Shown here one piece after another: positions 8,304 to 19,730 of a stretch of DNA of 64,000 nucleotides. The notes below the pieces were generated by a model that was given only the letters and a program-made list of their open reading frames with translations, was not told where the DNA came from and did no database searches. Made by a program: the position numbers and the translations under genes. Source of the stretch: Erythrobacter sp. (GTDB lineage Bacteria; Pseudomonadota; Alphaproteobacteria; Sphingomonadales; Sphingomonadaceae); NCBI GenBank assembly GCA_019739335.1, contig CP073261.1, positions 2,966,001-3,030,000 on the forward strand, given 5' to 3'. The number at the start of each line of letters is the position of its first letter. Positions within the stretch are counted from its first letter, which is position 1.

Positions 8304-9269
8304 ATGACCAAGCCCTTCCTCCGCCGCGCCATGCCGCTGTTCGCCGCCCTGTTGCTGGCCGTTCCGGCAGCGGCGCAGGACAGCGGCGACGGGCTCTATG
8401 CCTTCACCCAGGATTACGAGCCCGCCCCCGCGCTGTGGCGGCTGAGCGATGAAGATACCACGCTCTACCTGCTCGGCACCTTCCACGCCCTGCCGCGCGG
8501 TTTCGAATGGCGCAGCGCCCAGCTCGATGCGATCATCGAGGAAGCCGACGTGCTGGTGGTGGAAAGCAGCGATTTCGGTGCGGAGCCGGACGCCATCGAT
8601 GTCGATGCCAAGCTGACCGCGCGGCTCCAACGCCGCCTGCCCACCTCCAGCCGCCTGTCCGCCCCCGGAGCCGCGCGCTGGCGGCAACTGGTGGCCATGT
8701 CCGGGCACGATTTCGTCTCCATCGATTCGATGCCGCTGTTGCTGGGTCTGCTAACTATGGGGATGACCGGCGGCGGGCCGGATACCTCATCCCCTCTCTA
8801 TGGCGTGGAAACCGTGCTCGAACGGGAATTCCTCAGCCGCGACCGGCCGATCCTGACCATCGAGGATTCGGGTGGGGTAATGTATTCGCTGCTGCGGCTC
8901 GACAATTCGGAGCTGGTGGGCGAACTCGAAGCCAAGCTCAGCGACTGGGATGGCAAGTCGCTCGGCCACTTCTTCAACACCGACTATGTCGAAGAGACGG
9001 GCGACGCCTACTGGGTGGAAGAGCACAACTGGGCGCGCGGCGTGGTCGCCGATGACTTCGACATGGGCTTCGGCGATGGCCCGATTGGCCAGGCATTCGA
9101 CTTCAACCTCCTCGCACGGCGCAATGCTGACTGGGCGGCCTGGCTGGAAGCGCGGCTTGCAGTGCCGGGCACGGCGCTGGTCGCGGTCGGTTCCGGCCAT
9201 TTCGAAGGCGAGGAATCGCTGCTGGCGATGATAGAACGGCGCGGGCTGGTGGCCGAGCGGATCGATTAG
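8304..9269 (+). CDS. TraB/GumN family protein, copy 1
   Basis: 321 aa with an N-terminal signal peptide (hydrophobic AMPLFAALLLAVPAAAQD, likely cleaved after AAA), so periplasmic or surface exposed. The family's two GxxH motifs are present: LLGTFHALP near residue 55 and VGSGHFEGEESLL near the C-terminus. In the related animal TIKI proteins such residues form a metalloprotease site; for bacterial GumN-type proteins activity is not established. First of three paralogues within 3.7 kb. Start ATG at 8304; an in-frame TTG/CTG further up would break the signal peptide. Confidence 0.88.
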   Translation: MTKPFLRRAMPLFAALLLAVPAAAQDSGDGLYAFTQDYEPAPALWRLSDEDTTLYLLGTFHALPRGFEWRSAQLDAIIEEADVLVVESSDFGAEPDAIDVDAKLTARLQRRLPTSSRLSAPGAARWRQLVAMSGHDFVSIDSMPLLLGLLTMGMTGGGPDTSSPLYGVETVLEREFLSRDRPILTIEDSGGVMYSLLRLDNSELVGELEAKLSDWDGKSLGHFFNTDYVEETGDAYWVEEHNWARGVVADDFDMGFGDGPIGQAFDFNLLARRNADWAAWLEARLAVPGTALVAVGSGHFEGEESLLAMIERRGLVAERID

Positions 9270-9322
9270 ATCCCGCCTTACCCATGTATCGCAATCAGTT
9301 AGTCATTGGATAGTCACGCCAC

Positions 9323-9401
9323 CCTTACTTTATGTAAGGTAGTGTTGACATCGCCAGCGAATCGCTCCATAAAGTCATGCATACCTGACATTATGACAGG
9401 T
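9323..9401. promoter_or_regulatory. Two palindromic operator candidates around the promoter
   Basis: CCTTAC-TTTAT-GTAAGG at 9323-9339 lies just before the -35, and ACCTG-ACATTATGA-CAGGT at 9383-9401 lies just after the -10. Flanking a TTGACA promoter in front of a small helix-turn-helix gene, they are plausible autoregulatory operators. The rest of the 9270-9482 gap shows nothing else. Confidence 0.4.
9345..9373 (+). promoter_or_regulatory. Probable sigma70-type promoter for the XRE regulator/membrane protein pair
   Basis: TTGACA at 9345-9350, 17-base spacer, CATAAA at 9368-9373. It is flanked by two palindromes (see the operator entry). Confidence 0.45.
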
Positions 9402-9482
9402 AGACGAGACTAATTCGCGATTGCCGGAGCCAACTATGCACCTGCCTATCCCTTCCCCGCTGTGCATGCGCCAGAAATAGCC

Positions 9483-9677
9483 ATGAACAACCGCCTGAAA
9501 GTCCTGCGCGCCATGCGTGACTGGAGCCAGGCCGAGCTGGCCGGGCGGCTCGATGTCTCGCGGCAGGCGGTCAACGCTATCGAGACCGGCAAGCACGATC
9601 CTTCGCTGCCGCTCGCCTTCCGCATCGCCCGCCTGTTCGAAATGCCGATCGAGGAGATTTTCGATGACCAAGTCTGA
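9483..9677 (+). CDS. Small XRE-family helix-turn-helix regulator
   Basis: 64 aa, essentially a single Cro/CI-type helix-turn-helix: RLKVLRAMRDWSQAELA, then VSRQAVNAIETGKHDPSL and AFRIARLFEMPIEEIFDD. This short type (YozG-like) often controls its own operon and a partner membrane protein. The next gene starts inside its 3' end (14-base overlap), so the two are translationally coupled. Start ATG at 9483 (MNNRLKV); an in-frame ATG at 9462 would add seven residues. Confidence 0.88.
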   Translation: MNNRLKVLRAMRDWSQAELAGRLDVSRQAVNAIETGKHDPSLPLAFRIARLFEMPIEEIFDDQV

Positions 9678-10104
9678 TTTTGGGCCTGACCAAACCGCCC
9701 TCTCCGGCGAGGCCCGGCTGAAGGCCCGCACCCGCAAGTTCTGGACATTCCTGGCACTCGGCTTTGCACTTTCGCTGGCGATCGGGTTCTTCACCGGAAC
9801 CGCCGGAGCGCTCTACGAGGGTGGCACCCTTCCCGGCTGGACGATCTATGCCCTGTGGGGCGTGGCGCTGGCCGGCTTCAGTTGGTTTACCTGGGAATAC
9901 TTCCGCCGGGTGGACGAGCTGGACCTGATGGACAACCTCTGGGCCGCAATCATCGCCTTCTATTTCTACGTTTTGGCGATGCCGAGCTGGTGGCTGTTCA
10001 ACGATCTCGGCCTGGCTCCAGAACCCGATCACATCGTGATCTACTTCTCCACCGTGCTTGTCATGTTCATCGCCTACGGCCTGCGCAAGCTCGGCCTGCG
10101 GTGA
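9664..10104 (+). CDS. Four-helix membrane protein of unknown function
   Basis: 146 aa. Hydrophobic segments at about residues 24-46, 53-71, 88-108 and 117-138 give four probable transmembrane helices in the inner membrane. I do not recognise a functional family. It overlaps the XRE regulator by 14 bases, an arrangement in which the regulator and membrane protein usually respond to the same cue. Start ATG at 9664 is the only start that keeps the charged N-terminus and fits this overlap. Confidence 0.75.
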   Translation: MTKSDFGPDQTALSGEARLKARTRKFWTFLALGFALSLAIGFFTGTAGALYEGGTLPGWTIYALWGVALAGFSWFTWEYFRRVDELDLMDNLWAAIIAFYFYVLAMPSWWLFNDLGLAPEPDHIVIYFSTVLVMFIAYGLRKLGLR

Positions 10105-10145
10105 GTCTTTTAGTTCAACTCCATATCCATCGAGGAGTACCAGAA

Positions 10146-11075
10146 ATGCTGCGCCACCTGATCCTTACCGCCTCTGCCCTTGCCCTCTCCGCTTGTGCAT
10201 TCCCCACCACCACGCTGGCTCAGGAAGAAGCTGTCGCTGCTTCCGGCCCGGCGCTGTGGCAAGTGAGCGACGAGGACACGACCGTCTATCTGTTCGGAAC
10301 TGTCCACGTGCTTCCGGAAGGACTGGACTGGTACAAGCCCGCAATTGCCGAGGCCCTGACCGGCGCCGATCAGTTCGTTTCCGAGCTCGACACCAGCGCC
10401 ATTCCTGAAATGGTCCCCGGCGAAGCCCCGCCGCCCGAAGTGATGGCGCTGGCGCAGATGCAGATGCAACTCGCGCAGCTGACCACCGGCGGCACTCTGC
10501 GGGACCTGATGAACGAGACCGATCGCGCCGAATACGAAGCGGCCATGACCGGACTCGGCCTTCCCGTTGAGGCATTCGACGGATTGGAACCATGGTTTGC
10601 GTTCATGACCATGTCGCAGGTCGCGTTGATGCAGCAAGGGATGGACCCGACTGCCGGAGTAGAGCGCACCTTCGATGGGCTGATCGAAGGCAAGGATCGC
10701 GCTGCTTTCGAAACTGTCGAGCAGCAGCTTGGCTTCTTCGACAGCCTGCCGATGGAGGCGCAATTGCTGATGCTCGACCAGACCGCCGAGGGTCTCGACG
10801 AGATGGGGCCGATGTTGCAAAGCATGATCGACGAATGGATGGCGGGCGATCCCGAAGGCCTGGCCGCGATCATGAACGAGGAAATGAGTGATCCGGCGCT
10901 TTACGAAGTGCTGCTCACCCGACGCAATGCCAACTGGGCCGAATGGATCGAGAACCGGATGGCGCAGCCCGGCACAGTGTTCATCGCCGTGGGTGCAGGC
11001 CACCTCGCCGGAGAAGGAAGCGTGCAGGATTTCCTCGCCGAGCGCGGGCTGACGACCGAGCGGATCGAGTATTGA
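10146..11075 (+). CDS. TraB/GumN family protein, copy 2
   Basis: 309 aa with signal peptide (LRHLILTASALALSACAFPTTTLAQ; the internal SAC could make it a lipoprotein). Motifs: LFGTVHVLPEG near residue 45 and VGAGHLAGEGSVQDFL near the end, as in copy 1. The middle region is methionine- and glutamine-rich (MALAQMQMQLAQL). A clear ribosome binding site, GAGGAG, precedes ATG at 10146. The 3' end overlaps the start of copy 3 by four bases. Confidence 0.88.
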   Translation: MLRHLILTASALALSACAFPTTTLAQEEAVAASGPALWQVSDEDTTVYLFGTVHVLPEGLDWYKPAIAEALTGADQFVSELDTSAIPEMVPGEAPPPEVMALAQMQMQLAQLTTGGTLRDLMNETDRAEYEAAMTGLGLPVEAFDGLEPWFAFMTMSQVALMQQGMDPTAGVERTFDGLIEGKDRAAFETVEQQLGFFDSLPMEAQLLMLDQTAEGLDEMGPMLQSMIDEWMAGDPEGLAAIMNEEMSDPALYEVLLTRRNANWAEWIENRMAQPGTVFIAVGAGHLAGEGSVQDFLAERGLTTERIEY

Positions 11076-11935
11076 TCCGGGTTCTCGTAACGATACTGGG
11101 GGCGCTGTGGCTGGCAAGCTGCGGCGCCCCTGCCGATTCCGCGCGGGACTGGCCGGAGCCATCGCCCGCCCTTTGGGAAGTGACTGCGCCGGGCGGCCAG
11201 AAGGGCTGGCTGTTCGGCACGATCCACTCGCTGCCCGATGATGTCGAATGGCGAAGCCCCTTGCTGAACGACGCGCTGGCCCAATCAAACATCTTGTTGG
11301 TTGAAGCTACGGCGGATGATCTCGCGAGTGCCAGCAGTGTGTTCGACCAGTTGTCCCGCAGCAACGATCTTCCCTCCCTGCTCATCCGTTTCGATCCAGA
11401 CGAGCGCGCCGTCGTTTCTGCCCTGCTCGACCGCGCCGGAATGTCGGAGTCGGATTTTGCTCACTACGAGACATGGGGGGCGGCGCTACTTCTTGCTTCC
11501 GCCATTCGCACGGGAGACAGTGCCAACGGCACCGACCGCAGCCTGATGGCGGAGCACGACAATGTCTTCGCGCTGGAAGGGGCGCGGACGCAGTTAGGGA
11601 TTTTCAACGCACTGCCGGAGGAGGAACAGGAAGACCTGCTGCTCGCTGTGGCGCGCGAAACCGCTGCCGGTCGAGACGAGGCCAGTGTTGACGCTTGGCT
11701 AAGCGGCGACCAGGAAGCAATGGCAGCATTGGCGCAGGACAGCCTGCTTGCCGACCCGGAACTGCGCGCTGCCTTGCTCGATGCCCGCAATCTGGCTTGG
11801 ATCGAACCGATCGCGAGGGCTATTGAAGCAGGTGAACAACCACTGGTTGCCGTAGGCGCATCGCACATGCTCGGCGACAGGGGCCTACCCGCCCTGCTCG
11901 CCGCGCGCGGCTACGCCGTTCGGCGTATCCAATAG
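11072..11935 (+). CDS. TraB/GumN family lipoprotein, copy 3
   Basis: 287 aa. Starts with TTG at 11072, overlapping the TGA of copy 2 (TTGA), which gives a short hydrophobic N-terminus ending in the lipobox LASC, so it is probably anchored in a membrane by lipidation. Motifs: [12 protein letters not shown] near residue 40 and [12 protein letters not shown] near the end. It is more divergent than copies 1 and 2. Translational coupling to copy 2 suggests the two act together. Confidence 0.85.
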   Translation: MIRVLVTILGALWLASCGAPADSARDWPEPSPALWEVTAPGGQKGWLFGTIHSLPDDVEWRSPLLNDALAQSNILLVEATADDLASASSVFDQLSRSNDLPSLLIRFDPDERAVVSALLDRAGMSESDFAHYETWGAALLLASAIRTGDSANGTDRSLMAEHDNVFALEGARTQLGIFNALPEEEQEDLLLAVARETAAGRDEASVDAWLSGDQEAMAALAQDSLLADPELRAALLDARNLAWIEPIARAIEAGEQPLVAVGASHMLGDRGLPALLAARGYAVRRIQ

Positions 11936-12038
11936 TTGCAATTTGCGCGCGCGCTGCTACACGCGCGCCTCCCCTCGTCACGGTCATCCCTGGAGGTGTG
12001 GCGGGAGGGAGCAACCATGCAATCGAAAGGCAAGTCTT

Positions 12039-12671
12039 ATGAGCGACGCTCTTGAACTGTCGGCCGAGCTGCGCGAACGGGCTGGCAAGGGAGCCTCCCG
12101 TGAACTGCGTCGCAATGGCCGCGTCCCCGCCGTGATCTACGGCGGCAAGGAAGAACCGACCACCATCCATCTCGAAGCGAAGGAACTGGTCAAGCGGCTG
12201 GGTACCGGCCACTTCATGAATTCCATCGTCATGATCGATATCGGCGGCAAGGTGCATCGCACGCTGCCCAAGGATGTGGCGTTCGATCCGGTGAGCGATC
12301 GCCCGATCCATGTCGATTTCCTGCGCCTTGGCAAGGATGCGACAATTACCGTGAGCGTCCCCGTGGTGTTCGTGAACGAAGAAGCCAGCCCCGGCCTGAA
12401 GCGTGGCGGCGTGCTGAACGTGGTCCGCCACGAGCTGGAACTCGTCTGCGATGCAGACCGGATCCCCGGCGAGATCGAAATCGACGTTACCGGCACCGAA
12501 GTGGGCGATTCGATCCACATCAGCGCCGTTACCCTGCCTGCTGGTAGCGAAAGTGCGATTACGGATCGCGACTTTACCATCGCCACCATCGTCGCCCCGT
12601 CCGCGCTCAAGCGCGCTGATGGCGAAGCGGCGAGCGAAGCCGACGGTGAAGACGAAGGCGAAGGCGAGTAA
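12039..12671 (+). CDS. rplY: 50S ribosomal protein L25/general stress protein Ctc
   Basis: 210 aa, the long L25/Ctc form. Binds 5S rRNA in the large subunit. N-terminal L25 domain with [24 protein letters not shown], followed by the C-terminal beta (TL5) domain, then an acidic Glu/Asp-rich tail after residue 190. Start ATG at 12039 ([13 protein letters not shown]). The next gene starts within the stop codon (TAATG), so it is in the same transcript, and pth follows. Confidence 0.95.
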   Translation: MSDALELSAELRERAGKGASRELRRNGRVPAVIYGGKEEPTTIHLEAKELVKRLGTGHFMNSIVMIDIGGKVHRTLPKDVAFDPVSDRPIHVDFLRLGKDATITVSVPVVFVNEEASPGLKRGGVLNVVRHELELVCDADRIPGEIEIDVTGTEVGDSIHISAVTLPAGSESAITDRDFTIATIVAPSALKRADGEAASEADGEDEGEGE

Positions 12672-13126
12672 TGCCGATGGCCGCTCGCAAGGCGCTCGCC
12701 CTGTTTGCGGCTCTGGGAACGGGACTGGCCGGCATTGCCGCGCCGGTCCCCTTTCTTTCGGCAACGGCCCAGGCGCAGCAGGCGCCCCCACCGGCTCAGG
12801 GTGTGCTGCCCGCCGATCCGCAGGACTTCCAGTGCTTCGTGATGCTCCAGCAGCGTCGCAACACGTTTCTGGCGAACCAGCAGATGGACGCGGCAGCACG
12901 TGCGGAGGTGGTAAACAACCTCACCATCATTTCGGCCTATTATGCGGGCCGCATCAGCCACTATTCGTCGGCCGAGGCGATTGCGCAGTACCGTTCCGCC
13001 AACGCGGCGGTGGCTGCAGCAACGCCCGAACAGCAGGACGAATTCGCCAATGTCTGCGCCAACTTCTACCTCACGGTGATGAACGTGCTGGCGACAACCG
13101 GCGAACAGGCCGCTACGCCCCAATAG
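12671..13126 (+). CDS. Secreted protein of unknown function between rplY and pth
   Basis: 151 aa. An N-terminal signal peptide (LALFAALGTGLAGIAAPVPFLSATAQA, cleavage probably after AQA) is followed by a Gln/Pro-rich linker and a compact helical domain with two cysteines (CFVMLQQRR and FANVCANFY) that could form a disulphide in the periplasm. No family recognised. The ATG overlaps the rplY stop, and pth starts 16 bases downstream, so rplY, this gene and pth look like one operon. Confidence 0.8.
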   Translation: MPMAARKALALFAALGTGLAGIAAPVPFLSATAQAQQAPPPAQGVLPADPQDFQCFVMLQQRRNTFLANQQMDAAARAEVVNNLTIISAYYAGRISHYSSAEAIAQYRSANAAVAAATPEQQDEFANVCANFYLTVMNVLATTGEQAATPQ

Positions 13127-13142
13127 GGGAGGAATTTTCGTC

Positions 13143-13712
13143 ATGCAGCTGTGGGTCGGCCTCGGCAATCCCGGACCGCGCTACGCAATGCAGCGGCACA
13201 ACGTCGGCTTCATGGCCTGCGACCTGATCGCCGACATGCACGATTTCGGGCCGGTGCAGAAGAAGTTCGCCGGTTGGCTGCAAGAGGGCAAGATTGCTGG
13301 CGAAAAGATCCTGCTACTCAAGCCCGCCACTTTCATGAACGAAAGCGGGCAGAGCGTGGGCGAAGCGCTTCGATATTACAAGCTCCCGATCGAAGCGCTG
13401 ACGGTGTTCCATGACGAGCTCGATCTCGCCCCATTCAAGATCAAGGTGAAGATCGGCGGCGGGACAGCCGGGCACAACGGCCTGCGCTCAATCGACAAGC
13501 ACTGCGGCCCCGATTTTCGCCGGGTGCGGATCGGGATTGGCCATCCGGGACACAAGGACCGGGTCCACGGCCACGTGCTGGGCAATTACGCCAAGACAGA
13601 AATCGACGATCTCACCGACATGCTTGCCGCCATCGGTGCTGAAGCGCCATGGCTCGCCAAGGGAGACGATGCCCGCTTCATGAGCGACATCGCGCTACGC
13701 CAGCAGGACTGA
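13143..13712 (+). CDS. pth: Peptidyl-tRNA hydrolase
   Basis: 189 aa. Releases peptides from prematurely dropped peptidyl-tRNA, recycling tRNA. Signatures: GLGNPGPRYAMQRHNVGF with the catalytic His near residue 20, KPATFMNESG, and VFHDELDL with the catalytic Asp; then GGGTAGHNGLRSI. A GGGGAGG ribosome binding site precedes ATG at 13143. rplY-pth linkage is common in proteobacteria. Confidence 0.97.
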   Translation: MQLWVGLGNPGPRYAMQRHNVGFMACDLIADMHDFGPVQKKFAGWLQEGKIAGEKILLLKPATFMNESGQSVGEALRYYKLPIEALTVFHDELDLAPFKIKVKIGGGTAGHNGLRSIDKHCGPDFRRVRIGIGHPGHKDRVHGHVLGNYAKTEIDDLTDMLAAIGAEAPWLAKGDDARFMSDIALRQQD

Positions 13713-13771
13713 AGCCTGATTCCCTTCTTTGAAAAGTGAAGACGGATTCACGACCGGTCTCACCTGCGGCC

Positions 13772-14671
13772 TCATCCATTCCCGAGCACCCAGTCCTTCT
13801 GCGGAATGTCGAGCAGGGAAAGGATGCTGGAAAGATCGCCGCGATCCACCCAGCCGTTCGCCGCTGCGCGGGGCTTGGGCTTGGCGCGGTAGGCTATGCC
13901 GTAGGTGGCGGCTTCGAGCATCGGGATGTCGTTCGCCCCGTCGCCCGCCGCCATGCTGACGGCATTGGCACCGCGTTGCTCGATCTCCTCCTCCAGCACC
14001 GCGCGCTTGGTGGCGCTGTCGGTGATCGGGCCGAGCAGCCCGCCGGTCAGCTTGCCACCGGAGACTTCGAGCCGGTTTGCTGCCACGTCATCGAAACCCA
14101 GTTGTTCGGACACGGCATCGGCAAAGTGGTGGAAGCCGCCCGTCACCAGCACCGTGCGACACCCGCGCGCCTTCAAGGTCTGCACCAGTACCCGCGCGCC
14201 TTCGGTGGGGCGGATGCGTTCGGCGAGGCAGGTGGCGACGGCGCCCTCGTCCAACCCCGCCAGCAGCGCCACCCGTTCGCGCAGCGCAGAAGCGAAATCG
14301 AGTTCGCCCTGCATCGCCCGCTCGGTGATTTCGGCGATCTGCGGCTTGATCCCGGCGTAGTCGGCCAGTTCGTCGATGCATTCCTGCCCGATCATGGTCG
14401 AATCCATGTCCGAGACGAACACATCGGGAATCCGAATAGCATCGCGGGCAATGATCGCATCGCTGGGGCCGAAATGCGCTTCGATGGCGGCGCGGATTGC
14501 GGCCAGGTCGTCCCCCGGCGATTCGATCTGCAGCACGTCGCCGCAGAAATCGAGCATCGCCGCGTGGGCCACCGGCGCTCCCGACCCTGCCAGCGCCGCC
14601 ATCAGTGCGTCGAGCCCCCTTTCGAGATGGGAAGGCTCTGCTATCAGCCGGGCGATGAGCAATTCGGGCAC
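13772..14671 (-). CDS. serB: Phosphoserine phosphatase
   Basis: 299 aa. Last step of serine synthesis. HAD-family motifs are clear: [18 protein letters not shown] (motif I), [13 protein letters not shown] (motif II) and [13 protein letters not shown] (motif III). The N-terminal ~90 residues resemble the ACT-like regulatory part of long SerB proteins. I chose GTG at 14671, which leaves four bases to the divergent miaA; ATG at 14698 is possible but would overlap miaA and add SATCLRIG, which is unlike the family. Confidence 0.93.
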   Translation of the reverse strand: MPELLIARLIAEPSHLERGLDALMAALAGSGAPVAHAAMLDFCGDVLQIESPGDDLAAIRAAIEAHFGPSDAIIARDAIRIPDVFVSDMDSTMIGQECIDELADYAGIKPQIAEITERAMQGELDFASALRERVALLAGLDEGAVATCLAERIRPTEGARVLVQTLKARGCRTVLVTGGFHHFADAVSEQLGFDDVAANRLEVSGGKLTGGLLGPITDSATKRAVLEEEIEQRGANAVSMAAGDGANDIPMLEAATYGIAYRAKPKPRAAANGWVDRGDLSSILSLLDIPQKDWVLGNG

Positions 14672-14675
14672 TCCT

Positions 14676-15602
14676 ATGCGCAAACAGGTGGCGCTCATTG
14701 CAGGGCCGACCGCCAGCGGCAAGAGCGATCTGGCGGTGCGGCTGGCGCTTACGTTGCATGAGGCGGGGCGCGAGGCGGTGATCGTCAACGCGGACAGCGC
14801 GCAGGTTTACGCCGACTTGCAGGTGCTTTCTGCCCGCCCGACTGAAGTGGAAATGGCGGGCGTGCCGCATCGGCTGTTCGGCGCATGGGACGGTGCGCAG
14901 GCCTGTTCGGCGGCGGATTGGGCGGCGGCGGCGAAGGCCGAGATCGCCTGGGCGCACGATGCGGGTGCGGTGCCGGTGCTGGTCGGCGGGACGGGTCTCT
15001 ACATCCGCACCCTGCTCGATGGCATCGCTCCGGTTCCGGAGATCGACCTGGCGGTGCGCGCGGCAGTGCGCGCCCTGCCCACGCCTGAGGCATGGTCGGC
15101 CTTGCAAGTGGAAGACCCGGAACGCGCGGCCAAGCTCAATGCAGGCGACAGCCAGCGGATTGCCCGTGCGCTGGAAGTGGTGCGCTCTACCGGGCGGACG
15201 CTGGGGCATTGGCAGGCACAATTGACCGGCGGCATTGGCCAAGCTGTCGATCTCGTACCGCTAGTGCTGCTTCCCGATCGCGAAACCCTGTTCGCCCGTT
15301 GCGATGCGCGGTTCGCCCGGATGCTCGAATGCGGCGCGGTGGAGGAAGTCGAAGCGCTGCTGTCGCGTGGCCTATCACCCGACCTGCCCGTGATGCGCGC
15401 CATCGGCGTGCCGGAGGTCGCCGGATGGCTGCGCGGAGACTGGTCGAAGGAAGAGGCAATCGCGCGCGGGCAGCAGGCCACACGCAACTACGCCAAGCGC
15501 CAGTACACCTGGCTGCGCCACCAACCTCCGCCTGAATGGCAACGGACGCAACCTGAAAGTATCAGGATTGAGCATGATTTTGGAAGATTATTCTCCGATT
15601 AG
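14676..15602 (+). CDS. miaA: tRNA dimethylallyltransferase
   Basis: 308 aa. Adds an isopentenyl group to A37 of tRNAs reading UNN codons. P-loop GPTASGKS at residues 10-17, then NADSAQVY, the substrate motif [13 protein letters not shown], and the C-terminal [10 protein letters not shown]. Start ATG at 14676 ([10 protein letters not shown]) is head to head with serB. A TTGACA sequence begins four bases after the stop and probably belongs to ilvB. Confidence 0.96.
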   Translation: MRKQVALIAGPTASGKSDLAVRLALTLHEAGREAVIVNADSAQVYADLQVLSARPTEVEMAGVPHRLFGAWDGAQACSAADWAAAAKAEIAWAHDAGAVPVLVGGTGLYIRTLLDGIAPVPEIDLAVRAAVRALPTPEAWSALQVEDPERAAKLNAGDSQRIARALEVVRSTGRTLGHWQAQLTGGIGQAVDLVPLVLLPDRETLFARCDARFARMLECGAVEEVEALLSRGLSPDLPVMRAIGVPEVAGWLRGDWSKEEAIARGQQATRNYAKRQYTWLRHQPPPEWQRTQPESIRIEHDFGRLFSD

Positions 15603-15605
15603 CGG

Positions 15606-15696
15606 TTGACAGGATATATTCGAACGCATAGTGCCGCCCTCGGTAAGGAGAGGATGTGGCCCGGCAGGAGCGATCTTGTCGGGCCAGCCTTTTTTC
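15606..15696 (+). promoter_or_regulatory. ilvB upstream region: TTGACA element and terminator-like hairpin
   Basis: A perfect TTGACA at 15606-15611 follows the miaA stop; the -10 is weak (ATAGTG around 15628). At 15658-15685 GGCCCGGCA pairs with TGTCGGGCC and is followed by AGCCTTTTTTCG, a good intrinsic terminator. It could end miaA or act as an attenuator in the ilvB leader. I see no short ORF rich in Ile, Leu or Val codons here. Confidence 0.5.
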
Positions 15697-15750
15697 GTGA
15701 TGGCCCATTTAACGATGGTCGGATCGCGAGTGCTAACAAGGAGCAGTACA

Positions 15751-17496
15751 GTGCCAGAAGAACGCAGCGGGGCTGCGATATTGGTGGAAAGCCTGGTGCG
15801 GCAGGGAGTCGAATTCGTGTTCGGCTATCCCGGCGGTGCAGTGCTGCCGATCTATGACGAACTGTTTTCCGATCGGCGCATCCGGCACATCCTCGTCCGG
15901 CACGAGGCAGGCGCGGCGCACGCGGCGGAAGGCTATGCTCGCTCCACCGGCAAGCCCGGTGTCGTGCTCGTCACTTCCGGCCCCGGCGCGACCAACGCGA
16001 TCACCGGGATTGCCGATGCCTTCATGGATTCGATCCCGCTGGTGGTGATCACCGGACAGGTGCCGACCAACCTGATCGGGACCGATGCCTTCCAGGAAGC
16101 CGATACCGTCGGCCTCACCCGGCATTGCTCGAAGCACAATTACCTTGTGAAAGATCCGGAAGTCCTCGCCGCGTCGATCGAGGAAGCCTTCGAAATCGCC
16201 ACGACGGGTCGCCCCGGTCCGGTGGTGGTGGACATTCCCAAGAACGTCCAGATCGCCACGGCCATGATGGCCGACGGTCCGGCCCAGCGGCGCAAGCGCT
16301 ATCACCCGCGCACCGTGGCTGCGGTGGACGAGATCGCCGAAGCCGTCGAACTGATCGCCAATGCCGAGCACCCGATTTTCTACACCGGCGGCGGCGTCAT
16401 CAATTCCGGCCCGCGCGCCTCCGAACTGCTGCGTCAGTTACAGCAGCTGACCGGTGCGCCGGTCACTTCTACGCTGATGGGGCTCGGCGCCTTCCCCGCC
16501 GATCATCCCGACTGGCTGGGGATGTTGGGAATGCACGGCACTTTTGAAGCCAATATGGCGATGAACCAGTGCGACGTGATGGTCTGCGTGGGCGCGCGTT
16601 TCGATGACCGGGTGACCGGGCGGCTCGACGCCTTTTCCCCCGGCAGCACCAAGATCCACATCGATATCGACCGGTCGAGCATCAACAAGGTGGTGCCGGT
16701 CGATCTGGGGATTGTCGGCGATTGCGGGCAGGTGCTCGAACAGCTGATCGCTGGGTGGGGGAACCGACCCGCTCGCGATCTGGGCGAATGGCGTGCTCGC
16801 ATCACCGGCTGGCGCGCGCGCGACAGTCTCGCCTATCCGCCGAGCAAGGACAGCACGATCATGCCCCAGCTCGCGGTGGAACGGCTGTTCGCGCTGACGC
16901 GAGATCGCGATCCGATCATCACCACCGAAGTCGGCCAGCACCAGATGTGGGCGGCGCAGTATTTCGGCTTCATGGGGCCGAACAAGTGGCTTACCAGCGG
17001 TGGGCTGGGCACGATGGGCTATGGCCTGCCCGCTGCCATCGGGGCGCAGCTCGGCAATCCCGATGCGCTGGTAATCGACGTTGCGGGCGAAGCGAGCATC
17101 CAGATGAACATCCAGGAACTGGGCACGGCCAGCCAGTTCCGCCTGCCGGTCAAGGTGTTCATCCTCAACAACGAATATATGGGCATGGTCCGCCAGTGGC
17201 AGGAACTGACCTACGAAAGCCGCTATTCGAATTCCTATTCGGACAGCCTGCCCGATTTCGTCAAACTGGCCGAAAGCTATGGCTGGAAGGGCATCCGCAT
17301 TTCCGACGCCGCTGAACTCGACGCCGGAATCCTGGAAATGATCGCGCATGACGGCCCGGTGATGGTCGATTGCCGGGTGTCGCAAGATGCCAACTGCTTC
17401 CCGATGATCCCCAGCGGCGCGGCGCATACCGACATGCTGCTTTACGGCGACATGGTGGGCGGCACGATGGACGATGAAGCCAAGGCGCTGGTGTGA
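15751..17496 (+). CDS. ilvB: Acetolactate synthase large (catalytic) subunit
   Basis: 581 aa. Thiamine diphosphate enzyme making acetolactate or acetohydroxybutyrate, first shared step of Val/Leu/Ile synthesis. N-terminal [15 protein letters not shown] and [15 protein letters not shown] (catalytic Glu); C-terminal cofactor site [16 protein letters not shown] and [23 protein letters not shown] at 15751 is chosen because AAGGAG lies seven bases before it and the protein then starts like homologues; the open frame reaches up to 15631. ilvN follows after a repeat element. Confidence 0.95.
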   Translation: MPEERSGAAILVESLVRQGVEFVFGYPGGAVLPIYDELFSDRRIRHILVRHEAGAAHAAEGYARSTGKPGVVLVTSGPGATNAITGIADAFMDSIPLVVITGQVPTNLIGTDAFQEADTVGLTRHCSKHNYLVKDPEVLAASIEEAFEIATTGRPGPVVVDIPKNVQIATAMMADGPAQRRKRYHPRTVAAVDEIAEAVELIANAEHPIFYTGGGVINSGPRASELLRQLQQLTGAPVTSTLMGLGAFPADHPDWLGMLGMHGTFEANMAMNQCDVMVCVGARFDDRVTGRLDAFSPGSTKIHIDIDRSSINKVVPVDLGIVGDCGQVLEQLIAGWGNRPARDLGEWRARITGWRARDSLAYPPSKDSTIMPQLAVERLFALTRDRDPIITTEVGQHQMWAAQYFGFMGPNKWLTSGGLGTMGYGLPAAIGAQLGNPDALVIDVAGEASIQMNIQELGTASQFRLPVKVFILNNEYMGMVRQWQELTYESRYSNSYSDSLPDFVKLAESYGWKGIRISDAAELDAGILEMIAHDGPVMVDCRVSQDANCFPMIPSGAAHTDMLLYGDMVGGTMDDEAKALV

Positions 17497-17529
17497 TGGA
17501 GAGTGGATTGTCGATCAATGCGCAAAAGT

Positions 17530-17621
17530 CCCCCTCCCGCTTGCGGGAGGGGCTAGGGGTGGGCCTGAGTGGCACGCCTAGACTGGCCCACCCCCGGCCC
17601 CTCCCGCAAGCGGGAGGGGAG
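17530..17621. repeat. Palindromic repeat, family A, between ilvB and ilvN
   Basis: About 92 bp, inverted arms CCCTCCCGCTTGCGGGAGGG + GGCTAGGGGTGGGCC and its mirror at 17586-17621. Same element family as 5903-6013 in glyS. Its right end, GGAGGGGAG, sits seven bases before the ilvN ATG and appears to serve as the ribosome binding site. Confidence 0.85.
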
Positions 17622-17623
17622 AT

Positions 17624-19565
<1,942 letters not shown>

Positions 19566-19643
19566 GAAGCGCGACCCGATATTCAAAGTGTAGACGATGA
19601 AGATATCGGCAGGGATGGTGCAATTGGGATTATCCCTGGAGAC

Positions 19644-19703
19644 TCGGGCCACCATGACGGTGGCCCGAATAGTGCTGGCGGGCCACGGCGTAGCCGGCCC
19701 GCC
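19644..19703. terminator. Two strong hairpins between convergent ilvC and ydcH-like gene
   Basis: TCGGGCCACC/GGTGGCCCGA with a five-base loop (19644-19668) and GGCGGGCC/GGCCCGCC (19677-19703). Neither has a T-run on either strand, so they are weak candidates for intrinsic termination but sit where transcripts from both sides should end. Confidence 0.4.
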
Positions 19704-19730
19704 TAAGGACGTGCAGCCGCCAGTCGTTGG

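Noticed and set aside
15654..15857. Short ORF with a good ribosome binding site in the ilvB leader as a leader peptide
   Set aside because: It has no run of Ile, Leu or Val codons and runs about 100 bases into ilvB; typical leader peptides do neither.
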